This document shows positions 4,730 through 13,548 of a stretch of 38,114 nucleotides of DNA, piece after piece. This DNA is from CG03 sp034660675. GTDB lineage: Bacteria; CG03. The notes under the pieces were generated by a model. That model worked only from the letters and a program-made list of their open reading frames with translations, ran no database searches and was not told the origin of the DNA. The position numbers were made by a program, and so were the translations under genes. Positions within the stretch are counted from its first letter, which is position 1. Each line of letters starts with the position of its first letter. Location of the stretch: contig JAYEJT010000138.1 in the NCBI GenBank assembly GCA_034660675.1, forward strand, positions 1 through 38,114. The letters run 5' to 3'.

Positions 4730-7469
4730 GGCCGGAATTTTCTTCTTCCACTTTGGCGCATCTTCCGCATAGACCGTCTGAGTTATCCTGTGTTATTCTC
4801 CAGCAGCGTCCGCATTTTATGCCTTCCGCGCGGTATATTTTTACAGAAATTCCGGCATCTTCCTGCTCGGCCAGTATTTCTTTGCCGCCGGTTTCGCCGA
4901 GCTGAGATATCAGAAATATTTCTTTCAGTTCGGTTTCGCTGAAAAAAGGCATCACATTTTTTTCGCCGTCTTCAACTTCTATTGATGCCCCGGCCTCCAG
5001 AGCGTTGCCGATTTTACCGTTGCTTCGCGCGTTTTCTATGGTTTTTAAAACCAGATCTCTTATTTTGAAAAGCTGATTCCACTGCCGCGCCTTTTTTTCG
5101 GAAGCTGTGAATTTCGCTTCCGGAATCTCGGCGAGGAAAACACTTTCCGGCAGAGAGCCGTCTATTTCTTCTTTTGCGGTCTCAAGAACTTCTTCCGAGG
5201 TGTGGGATATGACGGGCGCAAAAAGAAAAGTCAGATTTTTGAGCAGATGCCACAGCGCCGTTTGCGAACTTCTTCTTTCCGGAGAGTTTTCGCCGAGAGT
5301 GTAAAGCCTGTCCTTGATTATGTCAAGATAAAAGGATGACAAATCAAGATTTATAAAATCAAAGAGACTGTGAAAAGCTTCCGAGAGATTATAATTATCA
5401 TAATTTTTCGTCACTTCTTTTTTTACCGTTTCCATCCTCCCGAGTATGTAGAGGTCTATGGCTGTCATTTTATCTTCGGGTGTTTCGTTCCCGGGGGTCC
5501 ATCCGTGGAGGTTCCCGAGCATAAAGCGGAAAGTGTTACGTATTTTTCTGTAGTAATCCGTACAGGATTTAAGGATCTCATCCGAAAGCCGCAGATCCCC
5601 AGTGTAATTTTGCGAGGCTGTCCAGATTCTCAGAATATCGGCCCCGCTTTTGTCTATTATTTCCTGGGGGGTTATCACGTTCCCCTGCGACTTGGACATT
5701 TTACGTCCTTCGCCGTCCACCACAAAACCGTGAGTGACGACATTTTTGTAGGGCGCGCCGTCTTTTGTCGCGCAGGAGAGTATGAGAGAAGACTGGAACC
5801 AGCCTCTGTGCTGGTCGCTGCCCTCAAGATAAAGATCCGCCGGAAATCTGTGTCCGGCTCTTTCTTCAAGGATGCGGCTGCTCGCGCCGGAGTCAAACCA
5901 GACATCCAGAATATCGTTCTCCAGCCTGAATTTTTTCCCGCCGCATTTTCCGCAGGTCATATCATCGTAAGGGTTTTCATTAAGAAGCATGTCCGACCCT
6001 CCGGCGCGGACCAGGGCCGCCAGTTTTTTTATGAGTTTTGCGTCCAGCAGATGCTCGCCGCATTTGGCGCAGTAGAAAACCGGGATGGGCACACCCCAGT
6101 AGCGCTGACGGGATATGCACCAGTCGGGACGCCCTTCCACCATGGCAGATATCCTGTTTTCTCCCTCGGGAGGAGTCCATGCGACCTGTTTTATCTCTTC
6201 AAGAAGTTTTTCGCGCAGATTATCTTTGTCAATCGATATGAACCATTGGGGCGTTGCCCTGAAAATCACCGGTTTTTTGCATCTCCAGCAGTGCGGATAC
6301 GAATGTGTTATCTCTTCACTTTCCAGAAGGGTGTTTTTTTCACGCATAACATTGAGAATTTTTTCGTTGGCGTCCAGCACGAACTGGCCCTGGAATTCTC
6401 CGGCTTCTTTGGTGAATTTCCCCCTTTCGTCGACGGGAGAAATAACGGGAAGATTGTACTTCAGTCCGGCCCTGTAATCATCTTCGCCGTGGCCGGGGGC
6501 TATGTGCACTATTCCGGTGCCCTCTCCGCCCTCAACAAAATCGGCGACAATGCCCACGGAAGATCTCTTAAGGAAAGGGTGGCGGAATTTCATGCCGGCG
6601 AACTTGATGCCTTTCTCCTGGGAGATTATGCGAAAGTCTTTTGCGTGAAATTTGTCGCGTATTTCTTCCTTCTTCGCGTCCAGCACCAGGATGCGGGTCT
6701 TTTTTCCGTCCGCATCCAGCTCGATCACGGAATAAAGAAAATCTTTATTGAAAGCAAGGGCGACATTCGCCGGAAGTGTCCATGGGGTTGTCGTCCACAC
6801 GGCAGCGTGGGTGTTTTCCAGTTCTTCGCTTTTGAAAAGAACGGTTATCGAGGGGGACGGGATGTCATGATATTCCACTTCAGCCTCAGCCAGCGCTGTT
6901 TCGCAGCTGCAGCACCAGTAGACCGGTTTTGCTCCGCGGTAGACGTAACCTTTTTCGACAAGGTCCGCGAAAGTTTCAAGAATCCCGGCCTCGTAATTTT
7001 TATTTATTGTGAGGTAGGGCTTTTTCCAGTCGGCAAAAACACCAAGACGCGCAAATTCTTTCATCTGTATTTTGAGAAATTTTTTCGCGAATTCCGCGGC
7101 TTTTTTTCTGAATTCTATCTGGGGGATGTCGGATTTTGTGATGTTGAGTTCCTTAAAAAGCTGGTATTCTATGGGCAGGCCGTGGCAGTCCCAGCCCGGA
7201 ACGAAAGGCGCCGCGAAACCGGAAATGTTTTTGTATTTTACGATTATGTCTTTCAGTATTTTGTTAAGGGCGTGGCCTATGTGTATGTGACCGTTTGCGT
7301 AAGGCGGCCCGTCGTGAAGAACGAAGGGTTTTTTACCGGAGTTGTTCAGCAGCACCTTTTCGTATATGTCGGATTTTTTCCATTTCTGCTGTATTTTCGG
7401 CTCTTTTTCACGCAGATTGGCCCTCATCGAAAATGCCGTTTTGGGAAGCAGGACTTTGTATTTGCTCAT
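4719..7469 (-). CDS. ileS: Isoleucyl-tRNA synthetase
   Basis: 916 residues, normal for bacterial-type IleS. It charges tRNA-Ile with isoleucine and edits valine. HIGH motif at 63-66 within PPYANGHIHIGHALNK, GWDCHGLPIE just after, the CP1 editing domain in the middle with TPWTLPANVA and GTGIVHIAPGHG, and KMSKS at about residues 588-592. A C-terminal zinc-knuckle CGRCWRI...CGRC supports the bacterial form (IleS1 type). The start codon directly abuts the stop of mtnA, so both are on one transcript. A long open frame on the opposite strand is a composition effect, not a gene. Confidence 0.97.
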   Translation of the reverse strand: MSKYKVLLPKTAFSMRANLREKEPKIQQKWKKSDIYEKVLLNNSGKKPFVLHDGPPYANGHIHIGHALNKILKDIIVKYKNISGFAAPFVPGWDCHGLPIEYQLFKELNITKSDIPQIEFRKKAAEFAKKFLKIQMKEFARLGVFADWKKPYLTINKNYEAGILETFADLVEKGYVYRGAKPVYWCCSCETALAEAEVEYHDIPSPSITVLFKSEELENTHAAVWTTTPWTLPANVALAFNKDFLYSVIELDADGKKTRILVLDAKKEEIRDKFHAKDFRIISQEKGIKFAGMKFRHPFLKRSSVGIVADFVEGGEGTGIVHIAPGHGEDDYRAGLKYNLPVISPVDERGKFTKEAGEFQGQFVLDANEKILNVMREKNTLLESEEITHSYPHCWRCKKPVIFRATPQWFISIDKDNLREKLLEEIKQVAWTPPEGENRISAMVEGRPDWCISRQRYWGVPIPVFYCAKCGEHLLDAKLIKKLAALVRAGGSDMLLNENPYDDMTCGKCGGKKFRLENDILDVWFDSGASSRILEERAGHRFPADLYLEGSDQHRGWFQSSLILSCATKDGAPYKNVVTHGFVVDGEGRKMSKSQGNVITPQEIIDKSGADILRIWTASQNYTGDLRLSDEILKSCTDYYRKIRNTFRFMLGNLHGWTPGNETPEDKMTAIDLYILGRMETVKKEVTKNYDNYNLSEAFHSLFDFINLDLSSFYLDIIKDRLYTLGENSPERRSSQTALWHLLKNLTFLFAPVISHTSEEVLETAKEEIDGSLPESVFLAEIPEAKFTASEKKARQWNQLFKIRDLVLKTIENARSNGKIGNALEAGASIEVEDGEKNVMPFFSETELKEIFLISQLGETGGKEILAEQEDAGISVKIYRAEGIKCGRCWRITQDNSDGLCGRCAKVEEENSGLEK

Positions 7470-8453
7470 TTATGAATAGAATCTCCTTATGTTTTTTGCG
7501 GACGGTTTTTTTATCACGCCTTTTTCTGTGATTATGGCCGTTATGAGAGAAGAAGGCGTTACATCAAAAGACGGGTTAAGAGCTTTGACGCCGGGGGCGC
7601 TCACGGCTTTCCCGTCGATGAATAGCATTTCTTTTTCGTCGCGTTCCTCAATTTTTATGTCTTTTCCGCTTTTCGCGCTGAAATCAATTGTGGAATAGGG
7701 GGCCGCCACATAAAACGGCACCTTATGGTATTTTGCCGATATGGCAAGGTCGTATGTTCCTATTTTGTTTGCGCTGTCGCCGTTGGAGGCTATGCGGTCG
7801 GCGCCCACTATGACGGCATCAACGTGTTCTGTTTTCATTATGTGCGCGGCCATGCCGTCGCTTATCAGCAGCGAAGGAATTTTCCACTGTTTCAGCTCCC
7901 ATGCGGTGAGACGCGCTCCCTGGAGACGCGGGCGTGTTTCTTTTACGTAGACGGTGTCAATATTTTTTCTTGCGGCGAATATTATCCCCAGCGCCGTGCC
8001 GATTCCGTCGGTGGCAAGAGGTCCGGCGTTGCAGTGCGTCATAACGCGCGAAGATTTTTTTATGAGTTTCGCGCCGTTTTCGGCTATGCGTTCGCATAAT
8101 TTTTTATTTTCTTTGTCCATCTTCGCAGCCTTGTTCATCATGTTTTTAAAACTTGTATCATTGACTTTCAGCATTTCATCAACCGCCCATTTGAGGTTGA
8201 CGGCCGTGGGCCGCGCGGCTGTGAGCATTTTTGCTGATTTTTCCGGATTTTTTCTACCCAGAACCATGCCGTAGGCAGCGGCAATGCCTATGGCGGGGGC
8301 GCCCCGGACAATCATGTTTTTTATGGCTTGAGCGGCCGCTGCGGCGGTTTTTATCTTAATATAAGTTTTTTTTTCCGGAATTTTTCTCTGATCCAGAAGA
8401 ATCAATTCGCCATTCGCGAATTTTAACGGATCAGGAGTAGATTTTTTTTTCAC
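7470..8453 (-). CDS. mtnA: S-methyl-5-thioribose-1-phosphate isomerase
   Basis: 327 residues. It isomerises 5-methylthioribose-1-phosphate to the ribulose form in methionine salvage. Signatures are RGAPAIGIAAAYG (about 50-62), THCNAGPLAT with the catalytic Cys, ETRPRLQGARLTAWEL, GADRIASNGDSANKIGTY with the catalytic Asp, and NPSFDVTP near the C-terminus. The family also includes eIF2B-like proteins and ribose-1,5-bisphosphate isomerase, but the full signature set favours MtnA. No other salvage gene is in the window. The start overlaps the preceding gene by 4 bases (ATGA). Confidence 0.93.
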   Translation of the reverse strand: MKKKSTPDPLKFANGELILLDQRKIPEKKTYIKIKTAAAAAQAIKNMIVRGAPAIGIAAAYGMVLGRKNPEKSAKMLTAARPTAVNLKWAVDEMLKVNDTSFKNMMNKAAKMDKENKKLCERIAENGAKLIKKSSRVMTHCNAGPLATDGIGTALGIIFAARKNIDTVYVKETRPRLQGARLTAWELKQWKIPSLLISDGMAAHIMKTEHVDAVIVGADRIASNGDSANKIGTYDLAISAKYHKVPFYVAAPYSTIDFSAKSGKDIKIEERDEKEMLFIDGKAVSAPGVKALNPSFDVTPSSLITAIITEKGVIKKPSAKNIRRFYS

Positions 8454-8731
8454 CGTATGACAAATATTCTGATCAGCAGAAAAACAGCAACGATAACGGC
8501 TATGACAACTTTTTGAAGAAGTTCTTTGTCTTCAATATTGATGGCCGACTTAGCAGCGGTGATTATTGTCATGGAGGTATCCCGTACAATATCCCCCGCC
8601 GGAATCTCCGCAATGTCTTTTCCTGATTTGGTGAGATAATCTCTAAGGATAATATCAAGAATCAAAATAATAGCCGCCAAAGCAAGAATGCTGTTAATCA
8701 CATACCCAACCAAATTTAATAAAGACTGCAT
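8450..8731 (-). CDS. YggT-like small membrane protein
   Basis: 93 residues with a hydrophobic helix at about 8-28 and another at about 74-92, and a polar central loop. The sequence is divergent; the call rests mainly on position directly after proC, where yggT is found in many bacteria, and on the two-helix layout of a YggT half. YggT proteins have been linked to osmotic tolerance and to division-site or membrane organisation, without a defined activity. It could equally be an unrelated membrane protein. It lies 16 bases after proC and overlaps mtnA by 4 bases. Confidence 0.5.
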   Translation of the reverse strand: MQSLLNLVGYVINSILALAAIILILDIILRDYLTKSGKDIAEIPAGDIVRDTSMTIITAAKSAINIEDKELLQKVVIAVIVAVFLLIRIFVIR

Positions 8732-8747
8732 AATAACCTCCGTTTCT

Positions 8748-9584
8748 TTACTGTTTTTTCCCGAGTTCCCCCGCCCGCTCGTAGGCCGCGAGACAGGCTT
8801 TGGAAATTGTTTCTTTCAGCTTGTTGTTTTCAAACACGTTTATCGCCTTTTCCGTCGTGCCACCCGGCGATGTCACCTTTTTGCGCAGTGTTTCGGCGCT
8901 CTGTCCCGTTTTTTTCATGTAGGTCATCGCGCCGTCAAAGGAGCCTGTTGATAAAAGTTCGGCTTCATCCGGTTTAAAACCAAGAGACACCGCCGCTTCT
9001 TTGAGCGCTTCGGTAAAATAAGCCGCATAGGCCGGCCCGGATCCGGAAATGGCTGTGGCCTTGTCAATATAATCCTCGGTTTTTGCCCAAATAATTCTTC
9101 CGCTTGCCGAAAATATTTTTTCGGCGGTTTCTGTGAGTTCTTTTTTTAAAGGGCTTGAATTGAGATTTTCATTGGCGAAAAGAGCGCTGACGGAATTAGA
9201 AACTTGGATGCAAATGTTAGGCATGACCCTGAGAACCGGAAGTTTTTCTATTTTGTTCGTGAAATATGAACATTTTACACCGGCCAGTATGGTGATGAGC
9301 ATTTGGAAGCGCAAGTTTTCAAGCGTTGGGATTATGCTTTCTGCGCTCTGGGGTTTTACCGCCGCGATAACGGCGCTAAAATTGTCTTTTAAAGCGCCGG
9401 AGTTTTCCGGTGTCACTGTTTTTACGCCGTATGAGAGGGCGATGCGGCTTGCTGTTCTCTGATCCGTGTCGACGACAAATATGTTTTCGGGGAGGTAAAG
9501 CCCGTTTTGAAGGCATGAGGAAAGTATGGCTTCGCCCATAGCGCCGCAACCCAGAAACAATAATTTTTTTGTGTCGGTTTTCAT
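8748..9584 (-). CDS. proC: Pyrroline-5-carboxylate reductase
   Basis: About 278 residues from the chosen start (MKTDTKKLLFLGCGAMG). It catalyses the last step of proline synthesis, NAD(P)H-dependent. The Rossmann motif LGCGAMGEAI lies at about 8-17, AAVKPQ at about 75-80, LPVLRVMPNI at about 114-123, and the substrate and dimer region carries ISGSGPAYAAYF and VTSPGGTTEKAI. An in-frame ATG at 9629 would add 15 residues, but it precedes the promoter at 9593-9621 and lacks a spaced ribosome-binding site. The start at 9584 lies only about 9 bases after the -10, suggesting a leaderless message. First gene of the proC-mtnA-ileS-lspA operon. Confidence 0.93.
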   Translation of the reverse strand: MKTDTKKLLFLGCGAMGEAILSSCLQNGLYLPENIFVVDTDQRTASRIALSYGVKTVTPENSGALKDNFSAVIAAVKPQSAESIIPTLENLRFQMLITILAGVKCSYFTNKIEKLPVLRVMPNICIQVSNSVSALFANENLNSSPLKKELTETAEKIFSASGRIIWAKTEDYIDKATAISGSGPAYAAYFTEALKEAAVSLGFKPDEAELLSTGSFDGAMTYMKKTGQSAETLRKKVTSPGGTTEKAINVFENNKLKETISKACLAAYERAGELGKKQ

Positions 9585-9592
9585 CAGCGAAA

Positions 9593-9621
9593 AGGTTAGC
9601 AAAAAAGAGAAATCTTGACAA
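9593..9621 (-). promoter_or_regulatory. Promoter of proC operon
   Basis: On the minus strand, -35 TTGTCA (9621-9616), 17-base spacer, -10 TAACCT (9598-9593). Its -35 box overlaps the -35 of the divergent promoter at 9615-9643, through the near-palindrome CTTGACAAG. Confidence 0.55.
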
Positions 9622-9643
9622 GAAAACATCCTTAAAATACAAT
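9615..9643 (+). promoter_or_regulatory. Strong promoter of small membrane protein gene
   Basis: -35 TTGACA (9615-9620), exactly 17 bases, -10 TACAAT (9638-9643). The expected transcription start near 9650 gives a leader of about 45 bases with a GGAGG site before the ATG at 9694. Confidence 0.85.
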
Positions 9644-9693
9644 ATGCAGGTTGGTTGTTCAGTTAATGTTGTTTAGGATTAATAGGAGGCTAA

Positions 9694-9942
9694 ATGCTTA
9701 GTATTCTTGGAGGTTTGATTTCGGTTGCTGTTTCTGTGTTGTGGATACTTCCCGGCGGTTTTGGGAATGTCGGTCCGGATGTTATGGTGGTCATTAAGGG
9801 CAGTGTTGCTATCGGACTTATTTTTGGCGGTCTTATAGCTGTTGCTGCAGGTATAAGCGCCATAAAAGAAAATGCTGCTGAAAAGAAAGAGCAGGCAGAG
9901 GCTAAAAAAGAAGAACCCAAAAAAGAAGAGCCGGCCGCTTAA
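9694..9942 (+). CDS. Small membrane protein with Lys/Glu/Ala tail, function unknown
   Basis: 82 residues, not recognised. Two hydrophobic segments at about residues 3-24 and 31-55 are glycine- and valine-rich, with a short loop GNVGPD. The last 27 residues are a low-complexity charged tail of K, E, A and P. The gene has a near-consensus promoter (9615-9643), a good ribosome-binding site (AGGAGG) and a following hairpin, so it is probably a highly expressed single gene. The DUF1844 protein at 15908-16321 has a similar low-complexity tail. No function can be proposed. Confidence 0.75.
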   Translation: MLSILGGLISVAVSVLWILPGGFGNVGPDVMVVIKGSVAIGLIFGGLIAVAAGISAIKENAAEKKEQAEAKKEEPKKEEPAA

Positions 9943-9978
9943 ATAATTTTCGGATAAGCATTTAAATTTCAGGTTATA

Positions 9979-10017
9979 GCAATTCGCGGTTTGCCGCGTA
10001 ATTGCCTGCCGTTTTTT
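9979..10017 (+). terminator. Putative terminator after the small membrane protein gene
   Basis: GCAATTCGCGG (9979-9989) pairs with CCGCGTAATTGC (9994-10005) with one bulged base around a 4-base loop. A run of six T follows at 10012-10017 after a 6-base gap, which is wider than usual. Some read-through into thiL would be needed, as I see no other promoter for it. Confidence 0.55.
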
Positions 10018-10997
10018 GGCGAAAGTCTGATGTTTCCTGCGGCAAAACGATTATAAAAAAGAAAAATAAGACTCCGCAAATTCTAAACAGAGAAGACAGC
10101 CTGTTGCGCAGGCTCTTCGTTTATTTAAACAAGGCGGGGATAGCCGGCGATCTGGGCGATGACGCAGCAGTAATAAATGGCGGGCGTCGTGTGGCAGTTT
10201 CAGTGGATTCCTATTCGGAAGGTGTTCATTTCAATGATCTTGTTTCAGACGATTCCATAGGTTACAGAACGGTCACAGGCGCTGTTTCGGATATTGCGGC
10301 AATGGGAAGCGCCGCGGAATCAGTGCTGATATCAGTGGGTCTTCCCCGTACGGTGAGCGATAAAAAATTCTTTGCTCTATACGGGGGAATAAAAAAGGCC
10401 TGTCATCGGTGGCACCTCAAAGTGGAAGGGGGAGATATTGCTGCAAGCCGCAACCTTTATATTTCCGTCACAGCAACGGGGCCGGCCGGAAAGAACATCA
10501 GGCGTTCGGGGGCGAAAGCCGGCGATGTTTTGTTTATAACTTCGTATCCCGGTCTTTCCTCGGCTGGTCTAGCGCTTTTGAAGTCCGGGAAAAGGAAAAC
10601 TAATTTTCTTGTGAAAAAGTTTTTGTATCCGGATATTTTTTCCGGTGACGGGGAAAAACTTTTCCCTTTTGTTTCTGCGCTAATGGATTCGAGTGATGGT
10701 CTTATAGAGTCCTGCCGGAGTATATCACGGTTAAGCGGGGTGTCTGTTAATATTGAAAGCGCGCTTGTGCCTCTTAAAAAAGAACTCATGAGGTTCTGCG
10801 GAAGCAGAAAAAAAGCGCTGAAGACAGCTCTTGAGGGGGGAGAAGATTATTATCTGGTTGGTTCGTCTTCGCCCGGAAAGTTTGCTAAAATAAGAACGCC
10901 TGTATACAGAATAGGAACTGCAGGAGCGGGAAAAGGGGTTTTTCTTGATGGAAACAGAACGGATTACAAAGGTTTCCGTCATTTTGTTTCCCGGTAG
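10002..10997 (+). CDS. thiL: Thiamine-monophosphate kinase
   Basis: 331 residues from TTG 10002; the true start is uncertain because this codon sits within the terminator hairpin and lacks a ribosome-binding site. The conserved part begins at NREDSLLRRL (about residue 29). It phosphorylates thiamine phosphate to thiamine pyrophosphate. PurM/ThiL-fold motifs are GDLGDDAAVI (about 49-58), VSVDSYSEGVHF (about 66-77), EGGDIAAS (about 142-149), MDSSDGL (about 228-234) and LEGGEDYYL (about 280-288). First gene of a plus-strand run; tsaE follows after 13 bases. Confidence 0.92.
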   Translation: MPAVFWRKSDVSCGKTIIKKKNKTPQILNREDSLLRRLFVYLNKAGIAGDLGDDAAVINGGRRVAVSVDSYSEGVHFNDLVSDDSIGYRTVTGAVSDIAAMGSAAESVLISVGLPRTVSDKKFFALYGGIKKACHRWHLKVEGGDIAASRNLYISVTATGPAGKNIRRSGAKAGDVLFITSYPGLSSAGLALLKSGKRKTNFLVKKFLYPDIFSGDGEKLFPFVSALMDSSDGLIESCRSISRLSGVSVNIESALVPLKKELMRFCGSRKKALKTALEGGEDYYLVGSSSPGKFAKIRTPVYRIGTAGAGKGVFLDGNRTDYKGFRHFVSR

Positions 10998-11010
10998 AGA
11001 ATTGAGATAA

Positions 11011-11496
11011 ATGATGAATGGAGAATTATTGATGTCGGGGCGCTGTCTTCAGGAGGTTGCTTCTTTTGAAAGCGCCTCGGCGGATGAAACCATGGCGATA
11101 GCGTCGGGTTTTGCCGCAAAGCTTAATGCCGGAGATGTTGTGCTGCTGACGGGTGAGCTGGGTGTGGGCAAGACCGAATTCGCCAGAGGTATTGCTTCTT
11201 TTTTCGGTGCGGGTTCGGATGTCAGCAGCCCGAGTTACAAAATCATTAACAGATACGGAGGAGATATCCCCGTGTATCACATGGATTTTTACAGAATCAA
11301 AGATAGCGGTGAAATTTTTGATATGGGTATTGATGAACTTTTTGCGGAAAAAGCAATTTTTGTTGTGGAATGGCCGGAAATAGGTATTGGGTTTTTTAAT
11401 AATTTTTATCTCGCGCGAATAAAAAACGTTCCCGGCGACAAAAGAGAAATCGGTATTTTTGAAACCGTTTCTGACGGGTCCCGGCCGGAAGAATGA
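11011..11496 (+). CDS. tsaE: tRNA t6A synthesis ATPase TsaE
   Basis: 161 residues. It is the ATPase that resets the TsaB-TsaD complex during synthesis of the t6A37 modification of ANN-decoding tRNAs. Walker A GELGVGKT at 48-55, SPSYKIINRY at about 73-82, YHMDFYRI at about 88-95 and the VEWPE Walker-B-like motif at about 120-124 are all family hallmarks. An in-frame ATG at 11032 is an alternative start. The 3' end overlaps tsaB by 4 bases (ATGA), so the two subunits are translationally coupled. The partner tsaD lies about 9 kb away on the opposite strand. Confidence 0.95.
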   Translation: MMNGELLMSGRCLQEVASFESASADETMAIASGFAAKLNAGDVVLLTGELGVGKTEFARGIASFFGAGSDVSSPSYKIINRYGGDIPVYHMDFYRIKDSGEIFDMGIDELFAEKAIFVVEWPEIGIGFFNNFYLARIKNVPGDKREIGIFETVSDGSRPEE

Positions 11497-13517
11497 GCGA
11501 ATTATATATCAGCACATCTATGGGTGAATATGCCGTGGCCGCGGTCATGGGCAGCCGGAGGAGTTTTTATCACACCGAAGCCGGCGTCCGCGATCTGAAC
11601 GGATTTTTTGAATGTTTCGCGAAGCTGAAAGAGGAGTTCCCTATTCAGACGCTGAGAAAAATATTTGTTGAGATCGGCCCGGGCTCGTTTACGGGTGTCA
11701 GGATAGGGGTTACATTTGCCCGGATGCTTGCTCAACAGCTCAGGATTCCGCTTGTGCCGCTGAGATCGGTTGATATTGCAGCGGCGGGTTCCGGCGCCGC
11801 GGGGGAAGTGGCCTCTGCCCTGTTGGATACGGGCAACGGTTTTATTTACGGAGCGGTTTACAGGCAAAATCGGTTCGCGGAAGAAGTTTATGCCGTAAAA
11901 ATAAGCGAATGGCTGGATTATGTTTTATCGCTTGGCGGAAAACTGTGTTTGTGCGGCAGAGTATCGCCCGGTGATGCGCAAATTCTTAAAAATAAAAATC
12001 TGAAGCTCATCAAACTTGAAGCTTCGGATATAATGGAAAATATGATTATGCTTTCAACCGGCGCGGAATCCGCACCGGCCGTACCTTACGGCGAAGTCAC
12101 TCCTGTCTATATAAGCAGAAAGCAGGCGGAAGAAAAATGGCAGGAAAAACTGGAGGATGAAATGGTCAAAATATCCGAACTTGTTGCAAAGAAAGAAGGC
12201 GTTGAGGATGAGATAACAAAACTTGAAAAAATAAAAACAGAAAAGGAAAAAGAGATAGAAGATATAAATGTGCTTTCTGCAAAAACGCATTCGGTCCGCC
12301 GGGAACTGGCGTCTTCCATGGATGAATTATCTATACTCAATGCGAAGAGAACGGCGTATTCGGAGTCAATATCGGCAAAAGAAAAGAAAATCAACGATTA
12401 TGAAAAAAAACTTGGAGATATAAAGAGCCGGTCTCGGGACTGCGAGCGCGAGTTGGTTTTGAGACAGGCAAAATACGAAAAGATTAAAAACCTGCCGCCC
12501 GCTATACCGAGAGAAGTGGAGCTTTTTATTCAACGGAGGGATGAACTCAAAGATGAAGTGGAAAGTCTGAAAAAAGAAAAGGATAATTATAGCCGTGAAA
12601 TCGACAGCCTTGCCAATTCCCGTTTTGAAGAAGTTTTTGAGAGGATAAAAAAAGAAGAGAAGATGCTGGATGAGCTTTCTTCCAAGCGCCGCCGGAAAGA
12701 AGCGGAAATCAGGCAGCTGGAAGAGGGGATAAGAGAAATCGGGCAAAAACGGGCGGCTGCGGAAAAAGAATCCGAAGAAGAAGCGAAGGCGCCGCAGGAA
12801 ATATTGTCCGTAGCTGCGGGAGAGGGAAAGGAACAGTTACCCGAAGAAAAACCCGAAGAGCCGGTTATGGTTGAAGACGCCGCGGATGAAACAGCGGAAG
12901 AAATTATGGATGTAAAGCCGGGGCGTGTTGATGATGTCAGATCTGCGGAAGAGGAAAGCCGGGGGAATAAAGCACAGCAGCCCGCCGCCGGCGAAGACAC
13001 TGTCGTGCGGGAAGAAAAAATTGTAACGGAACCGCTCAAAAAAGTGGCAATTGAAAACCTGGATTATATGGTGAGGCCGTTCAGAATCAAAGATCTCCCC
13101 GATGTTATGCGTATAGAAGAAGCGTCTTTTGAAAGACCCTGGCGGCGTCAGATGTTTAAAGAAGAACTGGCAATTCCCGTATCTAAACTTTATACGCTTT
13201 ACGGCCGTTGGAATCGGCGGGATAAATTGAGTCTCATGGCGTATTCGGTGTTCTGGGTTGTTTCGGGGAAAGCGCATATAATTAATTTTGCCGTTGAATC
13301 AGCCGCGCGGAACAAGGGTGTCGGCGGCTGTTTTTTGTACGAGATCTTAAAGAAAGCTTCGGCCATGGGTTGTAAATCGGCATATCTTGAGGTGCGCGTT
13401 TCCGCGAAGTTTGCGCACCGGATGCTTGAGAAAGCCGAATTTTCCAAAACCGCCGAGCGCAAGGATTATTTCGGTTACCCGAAGGAAGACGCTTTTATTT
13501 ACGAGCGTAAACTGTAA
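11493..13517 (+). CDS. tsaB: TsaB - coiled coil - RimI fusion protein
   Basis: 674 residues in four parts. Residues 1 to about 210 are TsaB (YeaZ), with GPGSFTGVRIGVTFARML at about 63-80; TsaB scaffolds TsaD for tRNA t6A synthesis. Residues about 215-430 are charged, heptad-like and almost proline-free, a predicted long coiled coil. Residues about 430-520 are an acidic, Pro/Ala/Glu-rich disordered linker. Residues about 526-674 form a RimI-type GNAT acetyltransferase, with the acetyl-CoA loop ARNKGVGGCFLYEIL and the EVRVSAKFAHRML segment; RimI acetylates the N-terminus of ribosomal protein S18. tsaB and rimI are often neighbours and sometimes fused directly, but the roughly 300-residue spacer is unusual. 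One uninterrupted frame covers it all. Confidence 0.93.
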   Translation: MSELYISTSMGEYAVAAVMGSRRSFYHTEAGVRDLNGFFECFAKLKEEFPIQTLRKIFVEIGPGSFTGVRIGVTFARMLAQQLRIPLVPLRSVDIAAAGSGAAGEVASALLDTGNGFIYGAVYRQNRFAEEVYAVKISEWLDYVLSLGGKLCLCGRVSPGDAQILKNKNLKLIKLEASDIMENMIMLSTGAESAPAVPYGEVTPVYISRKQAEEKWQEKLEDEMVKISELVAKKEGVEDEITKLEKIKTEKEKEIEDINVLSAKTHSVRRELASSMDELSILNAKRTAYSESISAKEKKINDYEKKLGDIKSRSRDCERELVLRQAKYEKIKNLPPAIPREVELFIQRRDELKDEVESLKKEKDNYSREIDSLANSRFEEVFERIKKEEKMLDELSSKRRRKEAEIRQLEEGIREIGQKRAAAEKESEEEAKAPQEILSVAAGEGKEQLPEEKPEEPVMVEDAADETAEEIMDVKPGRVDDVRSAEEESRGNKAQQPAAGEDTVVREEKIVTEPLKKVAIENLDYMVRPFRIKDLPDVMRIEEASFERPWRRQMFKEELAIPVSKLYTLYGRWNRRDKLSLMAYSVFWVVSGKAHIINFAVESAARNKGVGGCFLYEILKKASAMGCKSAYLEVRVSAKFAHRMLEKAEFSKTAERKDYFGYPKEDAFIYERKL

Positions 13518-13548
13518 TAATACGTTTTTATAAATTAGTGGAGGTAAA

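Noticed and set aside
5370..7475. A 701-residue open frame on the plus strand opposite ileS
   Set aside because: It lies wholly antisense to a clear, full-length isoleucyl-tRNA synthetase, has no recognisable domain or ribosome-binding site, and reflects codon composition of ileS.
9585..9629. N-terminal extension of ProC to the ATG at 9629
   Set aside because: The extra residues precede the conserved Rossmann start, overlap the promoter, and the purine run touches the ATG with no spacing.
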